Assembly: GCF_036173105.1 (NCBI RefSeq)
Contig: NZ_CP108053.1
Location: forward strand, 1,736,001 to 1,800,000
Length of the DNA: 64,000 nt
Direction: 5' to 3'
Source: Streptomyces sp. NBC_00287
GTDB lineage: Bacteria > Actinomycetota > Actinomycetes > Streptomycetales > Streptomycetaceae
This document shows positions 18,670 to 29,811 of the stretch, piece after piece. How positions within the stretch are numbered: position 1 is the first letter of the stretch; each line of letters opens with the position of its first letter. The notes beneath the pieces were generated by a model. The model saw only the letters and a list, made by a program, of their open reading frames with translations, did no database searches and was not told the origin of the DNA. The position numbers and the translations under genes were made by a program.

Positions 18670-20025
18670 TCAGGACCGCTTGCGACCGAGGTGGATTCTG
18701 GTCCACTCCACCGCGTCCGCGTAGCGCGCCTCGGCGCCGTGCCGGGTCGGGGTGTAGTACTCGCGGTCCTTGAGGGCGTCCGGGGCGTACTGCTGCTCGG
18801 CGATGCCCTCGGACAGGTCGTGCGGATACACATACCCCTGCGCGTGCCCGAGTTTGGCGGCGCCCTTGTAGTGCCCGTCGCGCAGATGCGGAGGCACGGG
18901 CCCGGCCAGTCCCTTGCGTACGTCCTCCATGGCGGCGCCGATGGCGGTCGTGGCGGAGTTGGACTTCGGGGCCAGGGCGAGGGCGATGGTGGCGTGACTG
19001 AGGGTGAGGGCGGCCTCCGGGAAGCCGATCATGGCGACGGCCTGGGCGGCGGCGACCGCGATGGGCAGGGCGTTCGGATCGGCGAGGCCGATGTCCTCGC
19101 TGGCCGAGATCATCAGTCGGCGGGCGATGAAGCGGGGGTCCTCGCCGGCCTCGATCATCCGGGCCAGGTAGTGCAGAGCCGCGTCGACGTCGGAGCCGCG
19201 GATCGACTTGATCAGGGCGCTGGCCACGTCGTAGTGCTGGTCGCCGTCGCGGTCGTACTTCACCGCCGCCCGGTCGACGGTCTCCTCCAGGGTCTGGAGC
19301 CCGATCTCCGGCTCGCCCTTGTCGAGGGCGGCCCCGGCGGCGGCCTCCAGGGCGGTCAGGGCGCGGCGGGCGTCGCCGCCGGCGATGCGCAGGAGGTGGG
19401 CCTCGGTGTCCTCGGGGAGGGTGACGGCGTCCTTGAGGCCGCGCTCGTCGGACAGAGCCCGCCGCAGCAGACCTCTGACGTCGTCGTCGGTGAGGGGTTC
19501 GAGGGTCAGCAGCAGGGAGCGGGACAGGAGCGGGGAGATGATCGAGAAGTACGGGTTCTCGGTGGTCGCCGCGATCAAGGTCACCCAGCGGTTCTCGACC
19601 GCCGGGAGCAGGGAGTCCTGCTGGGCCTTGCTGAAGCGGTGGATCTCGTCGAGGAAGAGGACCGTCTCCTTGCCGAAGCCGCCGGTGGCGCGGCGGGCGC
19701 CCTCGATGACCGCGCGAACCTCCTTGACCCCCGCGGTGATCGCGGACAGCTCCACGAAACGCTTGTTGGTGGCCTTGGAGACGACATACGCCAGGGTCGT
19801 CTTGCCGGTGCCGGGCGGACCCCACAGGATCACCGAGGAGGGTCCGGCAGGGCCGCCGCCGGACTCGCCGACCAGTCTGCGCAGCGGTGAGCCCGGCTTG
19901 AGCAGGTGCTGCTGGCCCACCACCTCGTCGAGGGTGCGCGGGCGCATCCGGACGGCCAGGGGGCTGGCGGTCGGGTCCTTCTCCTGGCGTTCTTCGGCTG
20001 CGGCGGTGAACAGGTCGGGCTCCAC
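18670..20025 (-). CDS. rarA: Replication-associated recombination AAA+ ATPase RarA (MgsA)
   Basis: Clamp-loader-like ATPase acting at stalled replication forks. The 451-aa protein has the N-terminal [21 protein letters not shown] segment, Walker [10 protein letters not shown] (about residues 70-78), Walker B FLDEIHRF (about 123-130), sensor I AATTENP, and the C-terminal MgsA tetramerisation domain with [12 protein letters not shown] and YPHDLSEG. Length and motifs are typical of the family. It lies upstream of rpsD on the same strand but is separated by the rpsD leader, and 44 bp downstream of the VKOR gene. Confidence 0.95.
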   Translation of the reverse strand: MEPDLFTAAAEERQEKDPTASPLAVRMRPRTLDEVVGQQHLLKPGSPLRRLVGESGGGPAGPSSVILWGPPGTGKTTLAYVVSKATNKRFVELSAITAGVKEVRAVIEGARRATGGFGKETVLFLDEIHRFSKAQQDSLLPAVENRWVTLIAATTENPYFSIISPLLSRSLLLTLEPLTDDDVRGLLRRALSDERGLKDAVTLPEDTEAHLLRIAGGDARRALTALEAAAGAALDKGEPEIGLQTLEETVDRAAVKYDRDGDQHYDVASALIKSIRGSDVDAALHYLARMIEAGEDPRFIARRLMISASEDIGLADPNALPIAVAAAQAVAMIGFPEAALTLSHATIALALAPKSNSATTAIGAAMEDVRKGLAGPVPPHLRDGHYKGAAKLGHAQGYVYPHDLSEGIAEQQYAPDALKDREYYTPTRHGAEARYADAVEWTRIHLGRKRS

Positions 20026-20069
20026 GGTTGAAACCCTAATTCACGGCACTGACAATGCCCTCGGCGCTG

Positions 20070-20726
20070 TCAGCTGGTCCAGAAGTCCCACCAGCGGGTC
20101 ATGATCAGGATGCCGATGACGCCGATGTGCAGCACCGGCAGGACCCAGGTGAACTCGCTGAAGAAGCCCTTCAGCCAGCGCGGTCCGGGCAGGAAGCCGT
20201 TGCGCACGTTGAACGAGGTCACGTACCAGAACATGATGATCGTCGCGACCCAGGCCAGGGAGCACCACAGGCACAGGGCGCCGATGCGGTACAGCGACTG
20301 GAACTGCAGCCAGGTGCAGAAGCCGATGCCGAAGAGGGTGCCGGCGTTGAAGGTGAGCCAGTACCAGCGCGGGAAGCGGGCGCGGGCGAGCAGGCTGATG
20401 CCGACGCAGATGACGACGCCGTAGGCGACGAGGCCGAGCATCGGGTTGGGGAAGCCGAAGGCCGAGGCCTGGTCGCTCTCCATGACGCTGCCGCAGGAGA
20501 CGACGGGGTTCAGGCTGCAGCCGGGGACGAAGGTCTTCCCCTCGACCTTGGCCTCCAGCAGCTTGAACTTGTCGAGCGTGATGACCCACGAGGCGAGCAG
20601 TCCGGCGGCGCCGGTGATCACCAGCATCAGCGCGAACGCGCGACTGCCCCCCACCACCTGTGGCACGGCCTCCGCGCGCTCCGGCTCGGGTTCGGTGGAG
20701 ACGTCCCTGACTGTCGTCTTGCTCAT
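20070..20726 (-). CDS. VKOR-family quinone-coupled disulfide-forming membrane protein
   Basis: Reoxidises periplasmic thiol oxidases (DsbA-type) and passes electrons to menaquinone; actinobacteria use VKOR in place of DsbB. The 218-aa protein has a cytoplasmic N-terminus, five hydrophobic segments, the loop cysteines C70 and C78 (GCSLNPVVSC) and the active-site CLWC at 152-155. The ATG at 20726 has a weak GGAA Shine-Dalgarno sequence 11 nt away. It lies between rarA and hisS on the same strand. All four redox cysteines are present, so it should be active. Confidence 0.94.
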   Translation of the reverse strand: MSKTTVRDVSTEPEPERAEAVPQVVGGSRAFALMLVITGAAGLLASWVITLDKFKLLEAKVEGKTFVPGCSLNPVVSCGSVMESDQASAFGFPNPMLGLVAYGVVICVGISLLARARFPRWYWLTFNAGTLFGIGFCTWLQFQSLYRIGALCLWCSLAWVATIIMFWYVTSFNVRNGFLPGPRWLKGFFSEFTWVLPVLHIGVIGILIMTRWWDFWTS

Positions 20727-20859
20727 CACGCCGATTCCGTCACTTGAGAGTTGGACCTTCTCCGGACAGGGGTCATTGTGCCGCAAACGGACGCGTGCCC
20801 ACCGTTCGCTGGAGATAAGGAACTCTTGCGGGGGACCCGGGGCGTTCGGTTCAGGACAA

Positions 20860-20889
20860 CGGGGGCCGCGCGTTCCCGCGAAGCCCCCG
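20860..20889 (-). terminator. hisS terminator hairpin
   Basis: CGGGGGC (20860-20866) pairs with GCCCCCG (20883-20889), with inner CGCG/CGCG pairing, 15 bp beyond the hisS stop. Confidence 0.65.
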
Positions 20890-20903
20890 TGACCCTGTGG
20901 CTC

Positions 20904-22166
20904 TCAGCCCAGGCGGGCTTCCAGCTCCGCCACGATCTCGTTCACGCCGATCGCCGACTGCTCGCCGGACTCCATGTCCTTGAGCTGGACGACGCCTTCG
21001 GCGAGGTCGCGTTCGCCGGCCACGATCGTGTAGCGGGCGCCGCTGCGATTGGCGTTCTTCATGGCGCCCTTGAGGCCCTTGGCGCCGTACGAGAAGTCCG
21101 CCGCGATGCCGAGCTTGCGCAACTCGGTGACCTTGGCGAACAGGATCCGGCGGGCCTCATCGCCCAGCGGGACCGCGAACACGCTGGTCATGGAGGGGAG
21201 TTCGAGCTCCACGCCCTCCGCCTCCAACGCGAGGACCGTGCGGTCGATGCCGAGGGCCCAGCCGACGGACGGCAGTGCGGGGCCGCCGATCATCTCGGAC
21301 AGACCGTCGTAGCGACCGCCGCCGCCCACCGCGGACTGGGAGCCCAGACCGTCGTGGACGAACTCGAACGTCGTACGGGTGTAGTAGTCCAGCCCGCGGA
21401 CCAGCTTCGGGTCGTCCTCGAAGGCGACGCCCGCCGCCGTGATCAGCTCGCGGACCTCCTCGTGGTACGCCTTGCAGGCGTCGCAGAGGTAGTCGCGCAG
21501 CAGCGGCGCGTCGCCCAGCTGCTTCTGGACCGACTCGCGCTTGTCGTCCAGGACGCGCAGCGGGTTGATCTCCGCGCGGCTCAGGGTGTCCTCGTCGAGG
21601 TCCAGGCCGCGCAGGAAGTCCTGGAGCGCGGCGCGGTAGACCGGACGGCACTCCTTGTCGCCCAGGCTGTTGAGCAGGATGCGGAAGTTGCTCAGGCCCA
21701 GCGAGCGGTACGCCTGGTCCGCCAGGATGATCAGCTCGGCGTCGAGGGCGGGGTCCTCGGCACCGATCGCCTCGGCACCGACCTGGGAGAAGTGGCGGTA
21801 ACGGCCCTTCTGGGGGCGCTCGTAGCGGTAGTACGAGCCGGAGTACCAGAGCTTGACCGGGAGGTTGCCCGCCTTGTGCAGGTTGGCCTCCAGCGCGGCG
21901 CGCAGCACGGACGCCGTGCCCTCGGGGCGCAGGGCCAGCTTGTCGCCGCCCTTGGTCTCGAAGGCGTACATCTCCTTGGTCACGATGTCGGTGGACTCAC
22001 CGACACCGCGCGCGAACAGCTCGACGTTCTCGAAGCCGGGCGTCTCGATGTAGCCGTAGCCGGAGTTCCGCAGCGGGGCGGCGATGGCCTCGCGGACGGC
22101 CAGGAACTTGGCGCTGTCCGGCGGGATCAGGTCGTAGGTGCCCTTGGGGGCCTTGAAGGTGCTCAC
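20904..22166 (-). CDS. hisS: Histidyl-tRNA synthetase
   Basis: Class II synthetase charging tRNA-His. It is 420 aa, with [18 protein letters not shown] at the start, motif 2 [18 protein letters not shown], the histidine signature [12 protein letters not shown] and the motif 3 region near WALGIDR. The GTG at 22166 is preferred although the frame is open further upstream, because it gives normal length and lies 11 bp after the MBL gene stop. The MBL hydrolase-hisS pairing is common in actinobacteria. A terminator hairpin follows. Nothing unusual. Confidence 0.97.
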   Translation of the reverse strand: MSTFKAPKGTYDLIPPDSAKFLAVREAIAAPLRNSGYGYIETPGFENVELFARGVGESTDIVTKEMYAFETKGGDKLALRPEGTASVLRAALEANLHKAGNLPVKLWYSGSYYRYERPQKGRYRHFSQVGAEAIGAEDPALDAELIILADQAYRSLGLSNFRILLNSLGDKECRPVYRAALQDFLRGLDLDEDTLSRAEINPLRVLDDKRESVQKQLGDAPLLRDYLCDACKAYHEEVRELITAAGVAFEDDPKLVRGLDYYTRTTFEFVHDGLGSQSAVGGGGRYDGLSEMIGGPALPSVGWALGIDRTVLALEAEGVELELPSMTSVFAVPLGDEARRILFAKVTELRKLGIAADFSYGAKGLKGAMKNANRSGARYTIVAGERDLAEGVVQLKDMESGEQSAIGVNEIVAELEARLG

Positions 22167-22177
22167 GGAAGGTCTCG

Positions 22178-22885
22178 TCACATTCCTCGTCGGGGAGCGT
22201 CGACGCTCCCGAGGCCGGCGGCCACCTGCCGCAGATACGGGTTGGTGGCGCGCTCCTGGCCGATGGTCGTCTGGGGGCCGTGGCCGGACAGCACCACGGT
22301 CGAGTCGTCGAGCGGCAGGCACACGCGGGCCAGCGAGTCGAGGATCTCGGCCATGTCACCGCCGGGCAGGTCGGTGCGTCCGATGGAGCCGGCGAACAGC
22401 AGGTCGCCCGAGAACAGGATCGGCGGGATGTCCGCCGCCTCGGGCAGCCCGAAGGTCACCGACCCCTTGGTATGGCCCGGCGCATGGGCGACGGTGAGCT
22501 CCATCCCCGCCAGCTCCAGCTTCGCGCCGTCGGTCAGCTCCTTGACGTCGTCCGGCTCCCCGATGGTCAGCTCGCCCATCAGCGGCATCCCGATGGAACG
22601 GCCGAGCGCCTTCTCGGGGTCGCTCATCATGTACCGGTCCTCGGGGTGGATCCAGGCCGGTACGTCGTGCGCGCCGCACACGGGGACGACCGAGGCCACA
22701 TGGTCGAGGTGGCCATGGGTGAGGACGACGGCAACGGGCTTGAGCCGATGCTTCTTCAGTGCTTCCTCGACTCCGGGGGCCGCCTGGTGGCCCGGGTCGA
22801 TGATCACGCACTCCTCACCGGCGGCGGGGGCGACGAGATAGCAGTTCGTCCCCCAAGCCCCGGCAGGGAACCCGGCAATGAGCAC
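22178..22885 (-). CDS. Metallo-beta-lactamase-fold hydrolase (glyoxalase II-like)
   Basis: 235 aa with the di-zinc signature THGHLDH (about residues 56-62), APGHTKGS (third His), a [13 protein letters not shown] segment with the bridging Asp, and SGHGPQT with the last His. This arrangement is that of thioester hydrolases of the glyoxalase II/YcbL type. The GTG at 22885 is chosen because AAGGA sits 6 nt upstream and it begins at the first beta strand ([15 protein letters not shown]). It is upstream of hisS with 11 bp between. Substrate is unknown; S-D-lactoylglutathione is unlikely, since Streptomyces use mycothiol. Confidence 0.88.
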   Translation of the reverse strand: MLIAGFPAGAWGTNCYLVAPAAGEECVIIDPGHQAAPGVEEALKKHRLKPVAVVLTHGHLDHVASVVPVCGAHDVPAWIHPEDRYMMSDPEKALGRSIGMPLMGELTIGEPDDVKELTDGAKLELAGMELTVAHAPGHTKGSVTFGLPEAADIPPILFSGDLLFAGSIGRTDLPGGDMAEILDSLARVCLPLDDSTVVLSGHGPQTTIGQERATNPYLRQVAAGLGSVDAPRRGM

Positions 22886-23065
22886 GATCGTCCTTCGTTG
22901 TGTCGGTTTTGGTGACAAGTCGGTGGGCTGCGCCTGAGGTCAGAGCCTACCGGCGCTGCCGATTCCTCAGCGAACCCATATACGGTACGGGGCACATGCA
23001 GAGGGTCGGCCCACCGGACGCACTCGCACCGGTCGACGCATTCAGACGCTTGAGGAGACAACCCC

Positions 23066-23914
23066 GTGGTCAGCCAGGAACAGCGGCGGCGTCAGCTCGC
23101 CCGGGAGAAGTTCTTGCGGCAGCAGCAGCGGCGTACGGACGCGCGGCGCAAGTCACGCACGCGCAACGCGGTGATCGCGTCCGCGCTCGGCGTCGTCATC
23201 ATCGGCAGCCTCGGGCTCTATACGGCCGGCGCCTTCGACGGGGACGACGGCAAGTCGAACGCGGGCGCCGAGGTCACCCCGAGCGCGACGCCGACCAGCA
23301 AGGCCCCGGACCCGTGCAAGAAGGCGGCCGCGGGCAAGGTCGAGACCATGAGCTGGAAGAAAGAGCCGGCCATGACCATCGACGAGTCCGCGGACTACAC
23401 GATGAAGCTGGACACCACGTGCGGTGAGATCGACATAGCACTCAAGGCGTCCGCCGCCCCGCGCACCGTGAACTCGTTCAACTTCCTGCTGAACAAGGGC
23501 TACCTGGATCACACCAAGTGCCACCGGCTGACCGACAGCGGCATCTACGTGCTGCAGTGCGGCGACCCGACGGGCACCGGCACCGGCGGTCCCGGCTACA
23601 CGATTCCGGACGAGAACCTCAAGGACAAGAGCGTCAAGGGCGACGTCTACCCGGCGGGCACGGTCGCGATGGCGAACCAGTTCAACGCCCAGACCGGTGA
23701 GGGCAAGGACTCCGGCGGCAGCCAGTTCTTCCTCGTCTACCAGGACAGCCCGCTGCCGGCCAACTACACACCGTTCGGCACGGTGACCGAGGCCGGAATG
23801 AAGGTCCTCACGAAGCTGGCGGCCGCCGGAGCGCAGGCCGCGGACCCCACGACGGGCAACACGGCGCCGAACGCGACCGTCGTGATCAACAAGGCAACTG
23901 TCACCAAATCCTGA
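23066..23914 (+). CDS. Membrane-anchored cyclophilin-type peptidyl-prolyl isomerase
   Basis: 282 aa. A basic cytoplasmic N-terminus of about 33 residues with coiled-coil character (REKFLRQQQRR) is followed by one membrane helix (about 34-55), an Ala/Thr/Pro/Ser linker, and a cyclophilin domain (about 110-280) outside the cell. GPGYTIPDE, GGSQFFLVYQDSPLP and FGTVTEAGMKVL are family motifs, and Cys residues in the domain (CGEI, CHRL, CGD) could form a disulfide. The GTG at 23066 has GAGGAGA upstream. It is divergent from the MBL-hisS pair. Likely a folding helper for exported proteins. Confidence 0.9.
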   Translation: MVSQEQRRRQLAREKFLRQQQRRTDARRKSRTRNAVIASALGVVIIGSLGLYTAGAFDGDDGKSNAGAEVTPSATPTSKAPDPCKKAAAGKVETMSWKKEPAMTIDESADYTMKLDTTCGEIDIALKASAAPRTVNSFNFLLNKGYLDHTKCHRLTDSGIYVLQCGDPTGTGTGGPGYTIPDENLKDKSVKGDVYPAGTVAMANQFNAQTGEGKDSGGSQFFLVYQDSPLPANYTPFGTVTEAGMKVLTKLAAAGAQAADPTTGNTAPNATVVINKATVTKS

Positions 23915-23948
23915 CCCCCCAACTGCGAAATTTCGGTCGCGCGGGATG

Positions 23949-23978
23949 CGGACAGGCAACCCGCCGGTCGCCTATGTT
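23949..23978 (+). promoter_or_regulatory. Candidate promoter for the DUF349 gene
   Basis: CGGACA (23949-23954), 18-bp spacer, TATGTT (23973-23978), 72 bp before the GTG at 24051. Moderate resemblance to a vegetative promoter, chosen by eye. Confidence 0.4.
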
Positions 23979-24050
23979 GGCCGTGACGAAACTGTGGACG
24001 ATGCCCGGGGGCGCTGAGGCCCTACGCAGGCATCATGTGGAGGAGGCGCT

Positions 24051-25280
24051 GTGAGCAGCGACCCGTGGGGCCGCGTCGACGAGACGGGGACCGTGTACGT
24101 GCGTACGGCCGATGGCGAGCAGGTCGTCGGTTCCTGGCAGGCCGGCTCCCCCGAGGAAGCGTTGGCCTACTTCGAGCGCAAGTACGAGGGCCTGGTTGTC
24201 GAGATCGGCCTCCTCGAGAAGCGAGTCAAGACCACCGACCTGTCCGCGAAGGACGCGCAGGTCGCGATCGACCACATCCGCGAGCAGGTCGACGCGCATC
24301 ACGCGGTCGGTGACCTGGACGCGCTGCGGAAGCGTCTGGACAAGCTCGTGGAGACCGTCGAGAAGCGGCGTGAGGAGCGCAAGCAGCAGCGCGCGAAGCA
24401 GTCCGACGAGGCGCGGCACGCCAAGGAGGCGCTGGTCGCGGAGGCGGAGGAGCTGGCGCAGTCCGACCAGTGGCGGGCGGCCGGTGAGCGGCTGCGGTCC
24501 CTGGTGGACACCTGGAAGGGGCTGCCGCGGCTCGACCGCAAGTCGGACGACGAGCTGTGGCACCGCTTCTCGCACGCGCGCTCGGCGTTCTCCAAGCGGC
24601 GCAAGGCGCACTTCGCGGCGCTGGACGCGCAGCGCGAGGAGGCCCGTAAGACCAAGGAGCGGCTGGTCGCCGAGGCCGAGTCGCTGTCCGGGTCGACGGA
24701 CTGGGGTCCGACCGCGGCACGCTATCGCGAGCTGATGTCGGAGTGGAAGGCCGCGGGCCGTGCCCAGCGCGAGCACGAGGACGACCTGTGGAACCGCTTC
24801 CGCGGCGCCCAGGACGTGTTCTTCGCCGCGCGCAGCTCGGTCTTCGCCGAGCGCGACGCCGAGCAGTCCGAGAACCTCAAGCTCAAGGAGGAGCTGGCCC
24901 ATGAGGCCGAGAAGATCCTCCCGGTGACGGATCTCAAGACCGCGCGTGCCGCGTTCCGCCAGATCAACGAGCGCTGGGAGGCCATCGGCCATGTGCCGCG
25001 GGACGCCCGGCCGAAGGTCGAGGGCCGGATGCACGCCGTCGAGCGGGCCATCCAGGAGGCCGAGGAGGCCGAGTGGCGCCGGACCAACCCGGAGGCACGC
25101 GCGCGTGCCGAGGGTCTGACCGGCCAGCTCCAGGCTGCGGTGGACAAGCTCCACAAGCAGATCGAGCAGGCGCGCGCCCAGGGCAACAACGCCAAGGCCG
25201 ACAAGTTGGAGCGTGAGCTGGAGGGCCGCCAGGCGCTGCTGGACCAGGCTCTGAAGGGCTTGCAGGAGTTCGGCGGCTGA
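24051..25280 (+). CDS. DUF349 coiled-coil protein
   Basis: 409 aa with three DUF349 helical repeats marked by WKGLPRLDRKSDDELWHRF (about 160-180), WKAAGRAQREHEDDLWNRF (about 235-255) and a diverged WEAIGHVPRDARPKVEGRM (about 320-340), between long charged helices predicted to form coiled coils. No catalytic motifs or membrane segments are seen. DUF349 proteins are widespread in actinobacteria and their function is not established. The GTG at 24051 has a strong GGAGGAGG. It is monocistronic and ends at a sharp terminator shared with convergent rel. Confidence 0.88.
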   Translation: MSSDPWGRVDETGTVYVRTADGEQVVGSWQAGSPEEALAYFERKYEGLVVEIGLLEKRVKTTDLSAKDAQVAIDHIREQVDAHHAVGDLDALRKRLDKLVETVEKRREERKQQRAKQSDEARHAKEALVAEAEELAQSDQWRAAGERLRSLVDTWKGLPRLDRKSDDELWHRFSHARSAFSKRRKAHFAALDAQREEARKTKERLVAEAESLSGSTDWGPTAARYRELMSEWKAAGRAQREHEDDLWNRFRGAQDVFFAARSSVFAERDAEQSENLKLKEELAHEAEKILPVTDLKTARAAFRQINERWEAIGHVPRDARPKVEGRMHAVERAIQEAEEAEWRRTNPEARARAEGLTGQLQAAVDKLHKQIEQARAQGNNAKADKLERELEGRQALLDQALKGLQEFGG

Positions 25281-25299
25281 CTCAGACAGCCGGCATGAG

Positions 25300-25327
25300 A
25301 AGGGGCTCCCCGAGGGGAGCCCCTTTT
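25300..25327. terminator. Terminator with U tract between DUF349 gene and rel
   Basis: AAGGGGCTCCC (25300-25310), loop CGAG, GGGAGCCCCTT (25315-25325), then TT. A perfect 11-bp stem, flanked by T on the plus side and A on the other, so it can serve both convergent genes. Confidence 0.9.
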
Positions 25328-25343
25328 CGTTCTCCTACGGCGA

Positions 25344-27878
<2,535 letters not shown>

Positions 27879-28096
27879 GAGGACTCCTCGTGCGCGATCC
27901 GGGTCCCCCGGTCAGGCTCCGGAGACCCCATGGTAGCGAGCCTGCGCCCCAGGATCGCCTTCAGGCCGATGTGAGGGCCTTATACGGAAGAAACACAAGG
28001 GGCGGATCAGGGATTCCTCGGCGGTGTCCTGCGGGTGTCCCACGGCTTTCGAGGGCCTCGCGTACGGGTGTCCCGTCGTGGTGCGCCCGGACATGC

Positions 28097-28140
28097 GCGC
28101 GGGGCGCACGCCTCCCTTCAGGGAAGTGTGCGCCCCGCGC
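28097..28140 (-). terminator. Hairpin between apt and rel
   Basis: GCGCGGGGCGCAC (28097-28109) pairs perfectly with GTGCGCCCCGCGC (28128-28140); inner CTCCC/GGGA pairs tighten the loop. It lies 16 bp past the apt stop and suggests rel has its own promoter in the 220 bp that follow, with partial readthrough possible. Confidence 0.75.
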
Positions 28141-28155
28141 GTCCATGGGTCTCGC

Positions 28156-28695
28156 TCAGATCTTGAGCAGGGCCTCCAGAGGGGCTCCGTCGAGGGCCGG
28201 TGCCAGCCGGGCGCGGCCGCCGAGGAAGCCGAGCTCCATCAGCACGGCAAGGCCCGCGACCTCGGCGCCCGCCCTGCGGATGAGCTGGATCGAGGCCTCG
28301 GCGGTGCCGCCGGTGGCGAGGACGTCGTCGACGACCAGCACGCGGTCCTCGGCGGTGAGGTCCTCGGCGTGCACCTCGATCTCCGCCGAGCCGTACTCCA
28401 GGTCGTAGGCCTGGCTGAGGGTGGCTCCGGGGAGCTTGCCCGCCTTGCGCACCGGGATGAAGCCGAGTCCGGCGCGGACGGCGACGGGGGCGCCGAGGAT
28501 GAAGCCCCGGGCCTCCAGTCCGACGACCTTGGTGGCGCCGGCGCGCTCGGCGATCTGCGCGAGGGCGTCGGTGAGCGCCGTGAACGCGGCCGGGTCCGCG
28601 AGCAGCGGGGTGATGTCCTTGAACATCACGCCGGGCTCCGGGTAGTCGGCCACATCACGGATGCGGCTGAGCAGCAGCTCTTCGATGTCGGTCAT
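28156..28695 (-). CDS. apt: Adenine phosphoribosyltransferase
   Basis: Salvages adenine to AMP using PRPP. It is 179 aa, with the adenine-site segment FKDITPLL (about 25-32), VVGLEARGFILGAPVA, and the PRPP loop VLVVDDVLATGGT (about 118-130). The start overlaps the secF stop as ATGA (28695/28692), so it is translated from the secDF message. The secF-apt-rel order is an old actinobacterial arrangement that puts purine salvage beside (p)ppGpp metabolism. Length normal. Confidence 0.97.
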   Translation of the reverse strand: MTDIEELLLSRIRDVADYPEPGVMFKDITPLLADPAAFTALTDALAQIAERAGATKVVGLEARGFILGAPVAVRAGLGFIPVRKAGKLPGATLSQAYDLEYGSAEIEVHAEDLTAEDRVLVVDDVLATGGTAEASIQLIRRAGAEVAGLAVLMELGFLGGRARLAPALDGAPLEALLKI

Positions 28696-29810
28696 CGGCG
28701 CTTCCCCGAGGGTCGGCCACGGCCCCGGGTGCGGGACGCGGGCTGGTTGCGGGGGCCGACGACGGCGGGCGCGGCATCGTCGTCCGGCTCGTCGTCGAGG
28801 GGCTCGTCGACGAGGTCGGCGTCCAGGGGCTCACCCTTGGCCGCGGCCTGGGCGCGCTTGGCGAGTACGCGCTTCTTCAGGGCCTTCATCTGCGGCTCGC
28901 GCTCCTTGAGGTCGGCGACGAGCGGAGTGGCGATGAAGATCGAGGAGTACGCACCGGCCGCGAGGCCGACGAACAGCGACAGCGAGATGTCGTTCAGCAT
29001 GCCGGCACCGAGGAAGCCGCCACCGATGAACAGCAGGCCCGCCACCGGGAGCAGGGCGACCACCGTGGTGTTGATGGAGCGGACCAGGGTGCTGTTGATC
29101 GACCTGTTGGCGATGTCGCTGTAGGTCCAGCGGGTCTGTTTGGTGATGTCCTTGGTCTGCTCCTTGAGGCTGTCGAAGACGACGACCGTGTCGTAGAGCG
29201 AATAACCGAGGATCGTCAGCAGACCGATCACCGTACCCGGGGTGACCTCGAAGCCCACGAGGGCGTAGATGCCGACCGTGATGGTGATGTCGTGGATCAG
29301 GGCGACGAACGCGGCGACCGCCATGCGCCACTCGAAGGCGATCGCCAGATAGATCACCACAAGGACCAGGAAGATCCCGAGTCCCTGCCAGGCCTTGTTG
29401 GCGATCTGCTCACCCCAGCTGGGGCCGACCAGCTCGCCGGTGACGTCGTTCTCGTCGACCTTCAGGTCCTTGGCGAGCTCCGCGGAGACCTTGTCGGCCG
29501 CGGAGGTGTCGATGCCCGCGACCTGGATACGCAGCTTGCCGTCGCCGAGCTTCTGGACGATCGCGTCGTGGCCGGAGGCCTCTTCCGCGTACTCCTGCGC
29601 CTGGGAGACCGAGACGGAGGTCTTCGGGGTGGTGAAGACCGCTCCGCCCTGGAACTCGATGCCCATGTTCAGGCCGCGCACCGCGAGGCCCACGATCGCC
29701 GTGATGGTGATCAGGATGGACAGGCCGTACCAGAGCTTGCGGTTGCCGACGAAGTCGTAGCCGACCTCGCCACGGTGCAGTCGGGCGCCGAGGGTGCCGA
29801 GCTTCGACAT
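28692..29810 (-). CDS. secF: Protein translocase subunit SecF
   Basis: RND-type membrane protein that with SecD uses the proton gradient to pull exported proteins out of SecYEG. 372 aa with six predicted helices: first at about 26-45, an exported loop of about 80 residues, then five helices (about 140-300). GIEFQGGAVF, ILGYSLYDTVVVFD and RSINTTVVALLPV are SecF motifs. The charged C-terminal tail (about 315-372) is Asp-rich then Arg-rich. The ATG at 29810 is 1 bp from the secD stop. Confidence 0.97.
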   Translation of the reverse strand: MSKLGTLGARLHRGEVGYDFVGNRKLWYGLSILITITAIVGLAVRGLNMGIEFQGGAVFTTPKTSVSVSQAQEYAEEASGHDAIVQKLGDGKLRIQVAGIDTSAADKVSAELAKDLKVDENDVTGELVGPSWGEQIANKAWQGLGIFLVLVVIYLAIAFEWRMAVAAFVALIHDITITVGIYALVGFEVTPGTVIGLLTILGYSLYDTVVVFDSLKEQTKDITKQTRWTYSDIANRSINSTLVRSINTTVVALLPVAGLLFIGGGFLGAGMLNDISLSLFVGLAAGAYSSIFIATPLVADLKEREPQMKALKKRVLAKRAQAAAKGEPLDADLVDEPLDDEPDDDAAPAVVGPRNQPASRTRGRGRPSGKRR

Positions 29811-29811
29811 C